Assembly (NCBI RefSeq): GCF_020921035.1
Contig: NC_063157.1
Coordinates: 21,283,015-21,347,014 of the forward strand
Direction: 5' to 3'
DNA length: 64,000 nucleotides
From: Rhodamnia argentea
Taxonomy: Eukaryota; Streptophyta; Magnoliopsida; Myrtales; Myrtaceae
Part shown: positions 1 through 11,313 of the stretch, piece by piece
How positions within the stretch are numbered: the stretch's first letter is position 1
How the letters are laid out: every line of letters begins with the position of its first letter
Position numbers and translations under genes: made by a program
Notes under the pieces: generated by a model
What the model was told of the DNA's origin: nothing
The model's database searches: none
Seen by the model: only the letters and a program-made list of their open reading frames with translations

Positions 1-1011
1 AATTTAGGTGGGTTTTTCCATGTAAGAGTTGGCAAATTAGAATAGTTGATAATTTATATAAAAGAAAAAGTCCGTAGGTAATGCAAAAGATGCTAATTTG
101 CAAATTATCGAAAAGAGTTAATATCACGAAAAAATCCAAACCGGTACACTTGTAATAAATTTATTCCGGATTATTTTTTTACAATAAAAAATCTCAAACT
201 AATACACCTATAACAAATTTATCCAAAACTAAATTTTTGACAATTGAAAATCCCAAACTCGTTAGTTTTAGTTACATTTTATCATCATAATGTTGAGTTG
301 GATGACACGTGGTAATTAAAGAGTTTATCATCTGTTTGTCACATCTGTATCGGTTTGAGATTTTTCGTGATATTAACCAAATTTAATGGAGAAATGATAA
401 ATTCATCGCAAGTGTATCAATTTGGGATTTTTGATGGTCAAAAAAATAGTTTATGATAAATTTGTCGGGTAAACCAATTTGGGTTTTTTTTTGTGTGGTC
501 GTAACCAATATAAAAAGTTGGCAATTTCATAATAGCACCGGTGAATTCCCAACAAATTATCTGGAAACAAAACATCGGTTTTTTTTTTTTTTTTAACCAA
601 CAGCTCTATTGCACCTACTAACAGGAAAAGAAATCTGTATTCTCTGGACACGAAATAATAGAATTCTACATCTCAGCATTCAGTAACAAGATTTCGTCAC
701 ATCACTTTGATATCAATCTCTTCTTCTCTCTGGTAATCACTCTCTTCCTACACATTGTACAAAAGTTTTTAAGCCTTGTACCTCTCACTATCAAAAGCTA
801 GTAAATGGGCGACAAATCGAAGTCCCTAATGTTTTGTTACATTGGGTCCTAAAGAATGTGCCTGGAATTATAAAAAAAATTACAATATGATGGCATCATG
901 GAAAATGCCAATTATGAATGCACAATTCATCGATTAAAAGCAATTATTCAGAATGTCACCAGAAAAAAAATGTCATCTAAGCAACTACTTCCCTTGTCTT
1001 CTCGGTGCTCA
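1..1011. other. AT-rich intergenic left edge, 3' flank of WRKY gene
   Basis: No coding region is supported here. Positions about 118-510 hold a degenerate copy of the dispersed MITE-like family seen whole at 61491-62009. The rest is A/T-rich sequence that presumably includes the 3' UTR of the WRKY gene ending at 1012. Short open frames in both strands have low-complexity composition and no recognisable domain. Confidence 0.6.
118..510. repeat. Degenerate MITE-like copy, family of 61491-62009
   Basis: The segment repeats the phrase structure of the element near the right end: a start like TTAATATCACGAAAAAATCC, several short units built around 'ataaatttgtc' and 'aatttgggattttt', and an internal end-like 'cgtgatattaacc' near 366-379. 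The inverted ends are imperfect and no target duplication is evident, so this is an old or truncated copy. Identified by eye only. Confidence 0.5.
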
Positions 1012-4000
1012 TCAATCTTTTCCATTATCTTCGTCCTTTTTATCTTCCTTGGAAGCTGGGAAGATGAAGTCCATGCTGTTGGTACTGCTGCTGCCAGAAT
1101 TGAACATTACATCGGCCAAATCTGCCACTAGTGGATACTCAACTTCCTTACCACGTCTACTTCCGCCGGTAGAAGGACCCGCCTCGCTGCCGCTCCCGCT
1201 CCCGCTCCCGCTGCCCCCGATCGCCATGTTTCTGCTTCCACCCGCGCTGCCCATGCCGAAGTCCAGCGGCAGCCATCTGCTTGGCGGGACCGGGGCGGAT
1301 GCCGAAATTGGCTGCGTGGTCGCGACGTGAGCCGCCTCTAGCGAAGCTGGCGGGGGAGGGGGCGGGGGCAGAATCGATGGCGTGGTCGAGGACATATGGC
1401 ACGTGTGGTCGCCGCGGTACGTGACCTCGAACGTGAATGGGTCGCTGTCGAGCCGCTGCACTTGCTTCTTGGCGGAGCAATGGTACAACTTTTGATGTGT
1501 ACACCTGTAGTAGCCCCTACGAGAGAGAAATTTACACTTCAACATTGCCTGCTACACCGCCGTATTGAAAGATTGTTCTTTCTATTTAAAACTCTACAAT
1601 TCACATGCATTTGTGCATAAGCTTTCACACACATCTATCATGGAAACAAGGATTTCCTCAAGGGATTTTCATAAAGAACTGAGATCCCCTTCATTTATAA
1701 GGGGCAAATTAACCCTTAATTAATGATTATTCTTGTCGAATAATTCCTTCTAAGTCAGTGGTATTTGCTAGTAATAATGTAACATACAAGATCTCTCATC
1801 GTACTATGTGTTGTTCTGGTCAAAATGCTTCGTTCAATTTTAGGGGCATTCTTTCAAGTCATGATGACCGGCGAATTAGCATACCGTTCGGCACTTCCTC
1901 CTGACATCGATGTTCCCTAATTTGATGCTGACTAGTCAACTTTAATTGGTAAAATACGGGTCAAAGTCTCGTTGGATTCGATCTGATCTTCTAAATTTGC
2001 GAAGATTACGTTAGACCCCACCACGAAAATATGTGTACAATGTCTTTCAAAGAAAGTATATTCATGTCTATAAGAGATACTCTTGCTTTATATCACCTGA
2101 CCTCTACAACATGCCTTTCCCTTTTCATGGCGGCCTCAGCAAGAAATCAAACTTAATCAATCCAGTAAAGATGCGTAGAAACCGACTCAGACACCATTTG
2201 ACCATTGAAAAAAAGGAAGAAGTTAATGGATCCATCGACGTCGGGTTGAACGGGCATTCTATACACGATAATTTATCGGTACTCATTGCGCAATACTATT
2301 TCCAGAGAAAATGGAGTAAAGAATGAGGACGACCAGATATTAGAGCTTAAAAAACATTGGGGGCTTGGTCAACGGAAGATGTGGTTGAAGACTTTGAACG
2401 TGTCAACTCGTGTCCATTAATTTACCATAGACAATATAAATGAGAGCATCATCTTCATAGACCGTCCTAAGATGTAATGATGTAATTAATTCGAGTCCTG
2501 AGGCTCTAATTATTTCACAAGTAAATATTTGACCGTAATACGAGCATGGTTTCTACGAATTTAGGATGCCATTTTCCTGGAAAGCGGTATTATCGACGTG
2601 TGATTAGGGCAAAAGGGAGGAGGGTAAGGCCGGGTCAACGACATACCTCGGGAACTTTGACCCAAGAATCTCCTTTTGACCATACTTTCTCCAAGTGTAA
2701 CCATCCTCTGGCGGAAGCTCCGTGTTGCCCATTCTTGGTGCCGGAACCCTAATCGTCCATTTCTCTGCGTCACTATTTCTGGAATAAAGAAATTACAAAA
2801 AAAATTATACCAAAAAGATAAAAAAAATTATAACATTTTCCAAGTATATTCACCAGAGATCCAATGGCCAAACGCTTGTTCATCTCGATGCTAACAGAAA
2901 GTACAACTAGAATAGAGAGCTTGTCGTTAAGGACGTAACTAATGAGGTGCGTAACATCCTCGTACTTGCTCGTCAATTTTCACGAAACTGGGTGGCCTCA
3001 GCAAGTCAACGATAGTGCTGCCGAAGCAAGGGGATTTTTTTGTTTTTTTTAAAGAGTATAACGAAGTGAACAAGCCTGATGTGGAGCTTAGCGTGGGGGA
3101 GATCTTTACTAAGAAGTAACGTCTTGATGGAGCCTTTTCAAGAAACAGCTCAGAAATTCTTGCTTTCTTTATCATGCCTCTTTTCCCCTCTTTGTTCCTA
3201 TGTTGCTTTCGGCTGTTCTTGGGTCGTACATAGGATGAGTCAAAAGTTGCTGGGTGTTTTGATCATTTGGGGACTTATCAAAAGGCTCCAAGTGGTACCC
3301 AACAAGCCACATTCATCGACCAAGCATTGGCCCGATAAGGCGATCAGCACCAATAAGATCAAGTGATTAGGTTGCGAAATAGTCTAGCTTTCACATTTCA
3401 TGTGGGAATGGCATTCATACATTTATGTGCCAAGTCAAGTTGTGAGATTGATAAGAGGACAACGGCACTGTTTCAAGATAATCGGAACATGGGGAAGTTT
3501 TGATTGAAATTTCACGTTATGGCACTGGGTTTTCAAATTTACCAAACTCTTTGTACATTTTTAGTTAAGAGATAGGAAATCGTCTAAGGGAAGGTGAGAT
3601 TTAAGAGCAGAAGAAGGAACTATGATGCTAATACAGTGGTTAAACCGAGTTGAGACTGCACTAACTTGTAAAAAGCCAAAAAATTATATAGACTGCATCT
3701 TTAACAACACTATGTGAGGATAAAAGCTTGATATATAGGAGAGTAACTTCGTTATACTCAACCCGTCGATATCATACTTATGACGACTTGGGTTTTAAAG
3801 TTGAACATTTGTAAACACATAAATAGACTGATGAACAAAACTGTCTAGCTTGACGCCAGAACTTAACATCTTTTAATCTCCTCTTACGCCCAAAGAAACT
3901 CTAATTAATCCAATCTATTCATCAGGAAGACTATAAGGCAGATAAAAAAATGACTCGGTCCACCTACATTCGTTTCATCAGAGTCAAAAGTTAAGAAATT

Positions 4001-4510
4001 ATATTACCTTCTTCTTGTTCTTTCTGAGGAGGAGGTAGCAGATCTTCGACGACCTAATGACACATCCATTGCCTGCATCTCTTCCCCTCCACCACCAGTT
4101 CCCACAAAATGACCCACCACTGTCGCTGCCGCACCCTCGACTTCTGGTCTCACCTCTCGCCGCTCTATGTTGCCCATTCTTGAGCCGCTCGTCCCTGCCC
4201 AGTGCTGTGATTGCTGGAGAATGCTCACCGCCTGCGCATAGCCTGGCAACCTCAGCCACTCCTCGATATTATTACTACCACTGCCGGCTTGAACCTCGGA
4301 ATGGCGTGGCTCTTGCATCTCACGGTACCCGCCCGAGCCAGCATCTAGAGGATTACGCCCGAGCCGTTCTCGAATGACGCCGAAGGCCTGGATGATCTCT
4401 TCACAGGAGATGGCGAGAAGGCTTGGTTGGTTGGCCATGTTGGGGAGGTTGATCTCAAGCTCTCTGGCCAGCCTGCAACCTCGACGAATTAAATTTATGG
4501 TGTCGTCCAT
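1012..4510 (-). CDS. WRKY55: WRKY55-like group III WRKY transcription factor (3 exons)
   Basis: Nuclear DNA-binding factor that recognises W-box promoters; group III members act in defence and senescence signalling. Exons on the minus strand: 4510-4008, 2778-2647, 1516-1012; they join in frame to give 379 residues. The N-terminus (MDDTINLIRRGCRLARELE) is the conserved group III leader. WRKYGQK lies at residues 197-203, followed by a zinc ligand set C217-X7-C225-X23-H249-X-C251, the C2HC type that defines group III. The second intron splits the Arg codon just before GYYRC, the classic R-type phase 2 position. The tail is Pro-rich then Gly/Ser-rich and ends acidic. The start at 4510 is chosen by homology; the frame stays open upstream to 4747, but those residues are CT-repeat translation. 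Both introns exceed 1.1 kb, so the WRKY domain is split across distant exons. WRKY55 is the closest relative I recall. Confidence 0.9.
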
Positions 4511-4649
4511 TCTTTCCGGAGGGGTTTTGAAGTTTCTCTCTTTTTTAGTGTTTGTGTTTGATGGGTCGTTGGCTGTCAGAGATTTGGGAAGATCAATGAG
4601 CCAACTTAGGACATGATATGATATATTTAAATGGGAGAAGGTAAATGCT

Positions 4650-4690
4650 GCTTTTTGGACTCTCTCTCTCTCTCTCTCTTCTCTCTTTAA
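4650..4690. repeat. CT microsatellite in the WRKY 5' leader
   Basis: A run of about ten CT dinucleotides at 4661-4680, followed by ctctctttaa, lies 150 bases upstream of the WRKY start codon on the antisense strand, so the transcript would carry GA repeats. Such CT/GA tracts are common in plant 5' leaders and core promoters. It also creates a spurious N-terminal extension in the open frame. Confidence 0.6.
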
Positions 4691-5682
4691 TTTGGTGCTT
4701 TGGTAGGGTTTGTGGGGTGAAATTTTGTGGAAACTTAATCGGTGCAATTCAAAGTATTCGGGTGCTCTTGAACACGGTACGAGGAAGGAAGACCGAGGAA
4801 TTGGTCGTAGTCTCGGCTTCTTGGAAATTCAAAGGTTTTATATATGGGGAGTGCGGTACAGAGAAAGTTTTCTCTGTCTAGACGAAGACTTTGCCCTTTG
4901 AATCAACGGCTTGGACCTTGAAGAATGTTCTACATGTTTGAAGCCAGGCAGACCGTTAATAGCGAAGATGTTACTTCATCTAGGGTTCTTTAAAGTATTG
5001 AAGGATGATGGATTGGGTTATTACAATTCCGTAGACTGAGACTCCTGCTTTTTTCCCCCCTCCCCCCCTTTCCAATCTTCGGACCACCTTCTTGGACTGG
5101 ATCAAAAAGGGCACATCAAGACAATGAAAACCCTAATTCAAGAATGGTCATCACGTCGAAGGAAGGCAGTTATTTCCATGAAAGAAACCTCTAGCTGAGT
5201 TGGCCATTGGGATGGGGAATCATTATCTCTATGCATGAAAGTATAAAATATTAGGTGAAAGTTAAATAAAAGCAAATTGGAGTCTCAACTGGGGGAGCAT
5301 GCGAGAGGCTATGTGGAGACACTCGTCCATGTTAAAATGGAGGGCTCAAAACAATCAAGGGTTGCACATCTGCTTAGTTTGAAGAAAATTAGAGAAAAAC
5401 CATGCTGAAAAGCAAGAGCTCTCAAAAGGGAATTGGGAAATAAATTCCTCCCGATGAGTAGACCTGTCAAATGGGTGGATTGAATTGGGTTTGAGTCGAG
5501 TAAAAAATGATTCAACTCATATTAATTCATTTAATCCGTTTTGATCTATTTCCATGTAATCCAAATCTAGAGACCCATACCCCACCCGACCCATATCCAA
5601 TTCGACTCATATTGCTAAAATACTTCAATATTAAATTCAAGTTTTTTTTGGGTCAGAATATTAAATCCAATTTAGAAAAACT

Positions 5683-5713
<31 letters not shown>

Positions 5714-5910
5714 GATAATTTCTATAGTTTTTTCAAAAGAAATTTTGATTTTGGTTTTACATTTTTATATTTTTGCTTTTTCTTTCTTTCTTTTCGTTTT
5801 TTTCTTTTGCGTCCGACGACCGGTGACCGGTGGCGTTCGGCAAACGGCCAACAACCATAGACCGCTGATTGACTAGTTTGAAAAGAAGAAGAAGAAAAAG
5901 AGGAGAAAAA
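4691..5910. other. Intergenic, WRKY promoter side
   Basis: This is the upstream region of the WRKY gene. It holds a C-rich patch near 5055-5070, an (AT)n microsatellite at about 5683-5711, and a short partial match (5400-5460) to the start of the large direct repeat that begins at 5911. No credible coding region was found. Confidence 0.5.
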
Positions 5911-6021
5911 GCATGCTAAAAGGCAAAAGCTCTCCAAAGAGAATTGGGCATTAAATTCCTTCTGATGAACTTATTTAATTACCTAACATAAGCTTGTAGA
6001 ATAAGATTCGTATTTCTTTGT

Positions 6022-6110
6022 CCGCCAAGGTGGTTGGTCTAAAGGTGAAAAGGGTCACTTCTTTTTCACAAAATCGCGGGTTCCATTCATATTGTGAGCG
6101 AATCTTTGAA
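6022..6110 (+). repeat. tRNA-like (SINE-type) segment in copy 1
   Basis: The bases after 'tccgcc' carry an A-box-like ggtggttggtctaaaggtg and, about 45 bases on, a B-box-like gggttccattc. This is the promoter layout of tRNA genes and tRNA-derived SINEs. No cloverleaf with a matching acceptor stem was apparent, so it is a SINE head or tRNA relic rather than a tRNA gene. The same arrangement is in copy 2 at about 8480. Confidence 0.4.
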
Positions 6111-6678
6111 TGACTCTTGCTTCGTTATCAAATTGCGTACAAGGACATCTTGGTGAAGCTGCAGTAACGGGCTTGCCAACTTTGGACCTTTGAGTTGGGT
6201 CTATGACATTTACGATGACGCCTATAAAAGATCTGTGATACTCATCCCTCCTTCTCACCCTTTTGATTTCTAAAAGACTGTTCGGATAAGTGTTTTCACG
6301 TACTAAAGATTTCTAAATAACAGATGAAGCTTTGATATGCACATCCTTTTTTACATTCAGAAAGAACATGATGCTAAGCTTCAATTTTCCTTTTTTTTAA
6401 GCTAAAACAATGCTATATCAAATACCACATTAATTCAAGCCTTATATTAAACGATGTTCTTTTTATAAAACAATATTGTCTGGTGATCAAAATGGAAATG
6501 TTATTCGATTTTTTTAACGCATTCACTTTTTGTGATAACATATTACCTGGCGCTTGACATGTGTGGGCACTTGATGATATGATCTAGCCAAGGCTAAAAG
6601 AGTAAGGGGGTAACAACTAATAAGTAGAGAATTATGCTTACCAAGTTACTTAAAGGGGCTAGATACAATGCACGCAAG

Positions 6679-6808
6679 CCAAGTCAAGAAAAGGGACTTC
6701 CTGTCGAGCTAACGTTGTAAAGAAACTTGACAACATGACCCACGCCAAGTCAAGAAAAGGGACTTCCTGTCGAGCTAACATTGTAAAGACACTTGATAAC
6801 ATGACCAA
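6679..6808. repeat. 66-base tandem repeat, two units
   Basis: Two adjacent units start at 6679 and 6745, each opening with ccaagtcaagaaaagggact and continuing with the same order of words. They differ by only a few substitutions. This duplication is specific to the longer copy of the surrounding direct repeat. Confidence 0.8.
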
Positions 6809-7393
6809 GTCACAATGCTGGTTGAAAGAATTAAAGGGCAATACGCAAAGATTTAATGTTTCCATTTATTTGTTGATATTGAAATCAAGTTCTTCAAAGA
6901 TGGGCTTGGTATAATGCACCTAGGTCGAGTTAAGAAAAGGATTTCCTTACTTTACTCTCATGAACTTCAATGCGACTTGTATTCGAAGCCTTAAGAGAAC
7001 GGATTCTTCCTTGCACTCGATTCCTTCGTCTTAAGTCAAATTTAGTTTACGTTTAAGATTTGGAACTCTTAATCGAGTTGGTGGGGAGATTGATTTCTTG
7101 TTCGAAGTTATCGCCCAGTGGTGCTTTTAAGAAAGAATGATCACCCTAGCTGGTACCTTCTCAAGACTGTCGAACCATCAATCGCTCTTCCTTGTGTGCG
7201 GGGCATAGTGCCGGTTCTTTCTTTTCATTTCGAGTCAATCCTCGTATCCCTATCTCTTTTTAGATTGGCTATAACAAGGAAAGATGGGGCCAAGAAAGGA
7301 GACATACCCCTTGCTCGAGCAGCTGGGCTATGTGACTGTTGAGCCTATTTTCGGTCTCTTTCAAGAAAACTTTAGTTTAAGATCAGTGGAGCC

Positions 7394-8344
7394 AAAAAAA
7401 TAATAATAATAACTGAAAGACAACGATGATTTAAGGAAAAAAAAATTGAAATTGGAATAATTTACACAAGAATGCCAGAGAACATAAATAAAATGAAACT
7501 CCGTTTTCCTCTTTAATTATAACTTAAAGGATACTGACTATAAAAATGAAAAAAAGTATGGTTTTTGTAGTTTTTTTTTTAATCAATAAAGGACGAATTA
7601 CATTTCACCTCCTGGATTTTGGCATATGCGATTCATACATACACACATATATATACCCCTAATTTTTTTAGTGTTCTCCCTAGAGTATTGAAATAATTTG
7701 TAATAACTACGTTGATATTGATCTCAATCAATTTCGGACATCGACTAAGGCTATGTGAGCAACGATCGTCCCGTCTTTCTACGATACATGGGTGTGGCTA
7801 TGACGCGAGCTCCGAGAAAATTATCAAAAAAGTCTTAAATTTATTTCAATTATGCCAATTCAGTCCATTTAACTGACCGATTCTGACGTAGACATTTTTA
7901 ATAATATTTTAATATTCTTCAAAATTTTGAATTATATTTTTTATTTTCCTCTATTTTTTTTTTTTTTTGGTTAGGACCAGCAGAGGCCTTCGGACATTGG
8001 GTGAGGGTTTGCGAGCCCTCACCAATTTTAATTATCGTTTTAGATGTTTTTCTATATATATATTTTTTAAGGGCCGGAAGGAGGCCTCCGGCCACTAGAC
8101 GAGGGCTTATGAGTCCTCGCTTGTCGTGGTAGGGGTTGCGGCTCTCACCCAGTGGCTAGCTAAAGGTGGTGGCGGCAGTGGAGGAACAATGGTAGCGCGG
8201 GAAAGCAGGGGTGCGGCCCATATTTCAAGGGCTTCGTTCGAGAGAAACCTGCAGGGTTGCTTTGCTGGACTCCATGAGAGCTTCAAGGATAAGAAATGAG
8301 ATAAGCTTGCTTATGAGTTTGAAAACAAAACAAGAAGAAGAATA
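7394..8344. repeat. MITE-like fragment and GC-rich repeat core
   Basis: From about 7818 the sequence begins 'gagaaaattatcaaaaaag' and runs through 'atgccaattcagtcc' into a GC-richer stretch (7970-8200) of 'aggcctccggcc' and 'gagggctt' words. This resembles small inverted-repeat elements with GC-rich cores. The same left end recurs at 9638. The inverted right end was not found, so the element is truncated or diverged. No coding region. Confidence 0.45.
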
Positions 8345-9637
8345 GAAAAACCATGTTAAAAGGCAAAAGCTCTCAAAAGAGAATTGGGCATTGAATTCCT
8401 CCTGATGAACTTATTTAATTATCTAACATAAGCTTGTAGAATATTGTAGTATTCATATTAGTCGGATTCGTATTTCTCTCTCCGCCCGGGTGGTTGGTCT
8501 AATGGTGAACGGGTTACTTGTCTTCCACAAAATCACGGTTTGATTCATATCGTGAGCGAATCTTTGAATGACTCTTGCTTCGTTATTAAATTGCGGCATA
8601 CTTTGTGTAGAGAGATTTATGGGTTACCAGGACATCTTGGTGAAGTTGCGGTGACAAGTTTGGCAGCTTTGGACCTTTGAGTTGGGTCTAAGACATTTAC
8701 GATAACGCCCAGAAGAGATCTATAGTACTAATCGCTCCTTCCCACCCTTTGGATTGCTAAAAAGATTGTTGATATAAGTTTTTTCATGTACTAAAGATTT
8801 CTAAATAACAGACAAATCTTTGATAAGTACATCCCTTTTAACAATCATAAAGCAAATGACGCTAAGCTTCAATTTTCGTATTTTTAAGCTAAAAAATGCT
8901 ATATCAAATTTCAAATACCACAATTAATTCTAGGGTTATATTAAACGATGTTCTTTTTATAAAATAATATTGTCGGGTGATGAAATAGGAAATGTTATCC
9001 AGTTTTAATGCATTCACTTTTTGCGATACATATTACCTGGTGCTTGACATGTGTGGTGGGCACTCGATGATATGATCTAGCCAAGGCTAAAAGAGTAAGA
9101 GGGTAACAAGTCAAGAATTATGCTTATCAAGTTACTTAAAGGGGCTAGATATAATTCTTACTACCAAACGAGTAAGAGGGTAACAAGTAAAGAATAATCC
9201 TTACTTTAATTTCATGATTTTCAATGTGACTTGTAGTTTGAAGCCTTAAGAGAACGGTTCTTTTCGGCACTCGGTTCCTTTATCTTAACTAAAATTTAGT
9301 TTACTTTCCGGATTCGAAACTCTAAATCGAGCTGGTATGGAAATTGATTTTGTGCATGAGATTACCGTTTGGTGTTGCTTTTAAGAAAGATAGATCACCG
9401 TAGCTAATACCATCTCGATACCGTCGAATCATCAATCTGCTCTCGATCGCTCTTTCTAGTGTGTAAGGCATAGTGCCAGTTCTTTCTTGTCATTTCAAAG
9501 TCAATCCTCGTATTCCTATCTCTTTTTTAGGTTGGCTATGACAAGGAAAGATGGAGCCAAGAAAGGAGACATACCCACAGTGTGATTGTTTGAGCCTATT
9601 TCTAGTCACTTTCAAGAAAACTCTAGTTTAAGATCAA
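8345..9637. repeat. Direct repeat copy 2 (partner 5911-7393)
   Basis: Second copy of the 1.3-1.5 kb repeat, with the same order of landmarks as copy 1, ending near 'gtttaagatcaatgag'. It contains a better-preserved tRNA-like stretch (8479-8570). It lacks the 66-base tandem expansion of copy 1. Both copies are in the same orientation and about 2.4 kb apart. Confidence 0.7.
8479..8570 (+). repeat. tRNA-like (SINE-type) segment in copy 2
   Basis: Contains ggtggttggtctaatggtg (A-box-like) and cggtttgattc (B-box-like) spaced as in tRNA-derived promoters. It matches the segment at 6022-6110 closely. A functional tRNA is not claimed because stems could not be paired convincingly. Confidence 0.45.
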
Positions 9638-9821
9638 TGAGAAAATTATCAAAAAAGTTTTTAAACCTATTACAATTATATTAATTCAATCCTAAATCAT
9701 TTTCTATACCAATTCAATCTTAAAATTTTTGCATTTATGCCAATTCAGCCCTTTAGGCTAACTTGCGGCGTATGACGATACCGATGTGAATAATTTTTAA
9801 CAATATTTTAATATTTAAGTT
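9638..9821. repeat. MITE-like fragment, same family as 7818
   Basis: Opens with 'gagaaaattatcaaaaaag' as at 7818, followed by repeated 'ccaattcaatc' words and 'acaatattttaatattt'. It stops abruptly where the chloroplast-derived sequence begins, which suggests that insertion or junction truncated it. Confidence 0.45.
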
Positions 9822-10345
9822 CCGGTCCTGGGGAATAATATCAACTACTTGACATTCGTATGACTCATCCGATATGATTATTTTGTACCCCCTTTTTCTT
9901 TTCGTATGATTTTACTTGCTACACTAGATGCTATAGCATTATAAATCGTATTGTTACTCTAGCTCCCATCGGGATAAATCTGACCCCTTCCTCTGTTCCT
10001 ACCTACATATATGGGATATTTTAAGAAGTGAACATCTTTAGTAGTAGCGAGGTCCGGGGAAAGAATAGGAAATGTGACTTCACTATATTTCTGATTAGAA
10101 ATAGAATCTATCACAAGAATATATTTTTTAGTGGGGCGATAGCTCTGAAAAGACAGATTGGCTATCTTTTGTTTCATCTCGGGCGAAATACGATCCCGGG
10201 GGGTAAATTTCAAATCCCTCGGGTAAAATAAGAACAGCCTTCACATTCAAACCTCCCTTTTTACCATTAGCAAGAACTTGTTTAACTTTAATATCATAAG
10301 GAATTCGAACAACTGCTTCAAATACAATATCGGGAAGTACCGCTC
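9822..10345 (-). pseudogene. petA: Nuclear copy of chloroplast petA (cytochrome f), fragment
   Basis: Read on the minus strand this segment gives, in order, pieces matching the middle and C-terminal lumenal part of cytochrome f: [65 protein letters not shown], then [11 protein letters not shown], the SNNT/YNA region and KIIRKEKGG. Several frames are interrupted and neither gene end is present, so it is a decayed plastid-DNA insertion (NUPT), not a working gene. The boundary near 10345 is approximate because the following 50 bases were not recognised. The family identification is firm from the residue pattern. Confidence 0.85.
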
Positions 10346-11313
10346 GAAGCGAAAGTCAAGCCACCAACCATCAAACTAACATTGATTGACCTACTAATCG
10401 AAGAGTCGAGAGACATTTTTTATTTTTTTCCTTTTTCCTTTTCTTTCTTTTTCTTTTTGTTCCGGTGATCGATGAGGGTGAAGTCGGTCCAAATTTTAGG
10501 TTTCAGATTCCAAATCGTACCCACAGAAAACAAGATAGGTTCTAGGGTTTTGACAAAAAAGAAAGAAATATAGGTTCTAGGGTCCAGATTCCAGTTTTCG
10601 GATCCGAAATTTACCCATTATGGAACCGATCACCTGTGCTAGGGAGGACAATCCGATTTCAACACTTCGTAGGGGCAAATGAAATAATTGAAAAGTTAGG
10701 GGTGCAAACTACAACGAGTGCCAAAACTCGGTGGGAAATTCAATTCGCTCTAATTGTTGGACAAATTCGCCCTCTGCAAATTGTGCTGACTTCTGACCAA
10801 AAAAAAAAAAAAAAAAAAAATTGTGCTGACTAGTCACGTGACGAGTTCATGCCCTGAACCAACGCTAAGGGGACAGGCCAATGCAATCGGCTTGAAACTT
10901 CAAGACCTGAGGGAATGGATTGCGAAAAAAATTGAAAAATCGGGATGCGATTTGTAAGAAGCGCAAAAATCTGGGGGGGCAATATACAATTCACCCTAAG
11001 TTTCATAGTCGAACTGATTATTCGAAGAACAAGCTCATTCGATTCGATTGGGGACACCTGAAACTCCCATGGACCGAGAAGCACCGGATCACGTTATATC
11101 ATTCCCAGTTTCTATTGCCTCCCGATTTCGGCATTCCTTCTTCTTTCTCTCTCCTCCTCCACTCGCAGATCGCACCACCTCGTTCGTCTTCCCTGTTCGG
11201 AGATCTCTCTCTCTCTTTCCCTCTCCCTCTCCGTCTGTCGCAACTGTGGCAGGCACTGAATTATACAGTGGAAGCTCGGAATCAGGAGGAGGAACGAGGA
11301 GGATAGAGAGAGA
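10346..11313. promoter_or_regulatory. Intergenic and probable promoter/5' leader of SCYL gene
   Basis: A poly-A run at 10800-10820 and C/T-rich tracts at 11145-11240 precede the start codon at 11314. The pyrimidine-rich run (ctctctctctttccctctcc) is typical of a plant 5' leader. Open frames seen here on both strands are translations of those tracts and have no domain. No TATA box was assigned. Confidence 0.45.

Larger units (their letters stand above)
5911..7393. repeat. Direct repeat copy 1 (partner 8345-9637)
   Basis: The segment from 'aggcaaaagctct' through 'gtttaagatcagtg' is repeated with moderate divergence at 8345-9637. Shared landmarks, in order, are the tRNA-like stretch, 'gacatcttggtgaag', 'ctaagcttcaattttc', 'aacgatgttctttttat', 'gatctagccaaggctaaaag' and 'acaaggaaagatgg'. 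Copy 1 is longer because of local expansion around 6660-6900, including a 66-base tandem repeat. No protein domain is visible. It may be a non-autonomous mobile element present twice or a segmental duplication. Confidence 0.7.

Noticed and set aside
4511-4747. N-terminal extension of the WRKY protein to the Met at 4747
   Set aside because: The extra residues translate a CT repeat and leader sequence; the conserved group III start is MDDTINLI at 4510.
6022-6110. tRNA gene
   Set aside because: A- and B-box-like words are present, but an acceptor stem and anticodon arm could not be paired, and it recurs within a larger repeat (also at 8479). Treated as SINE-like.
9959-10213. Open frame on the minus strand with strong cytochrome f similarity
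   Set aside because: Neither end of petA is present and the matching continues in other frames on both sides, so this is part of a decayed plastid insertion, not a gene.
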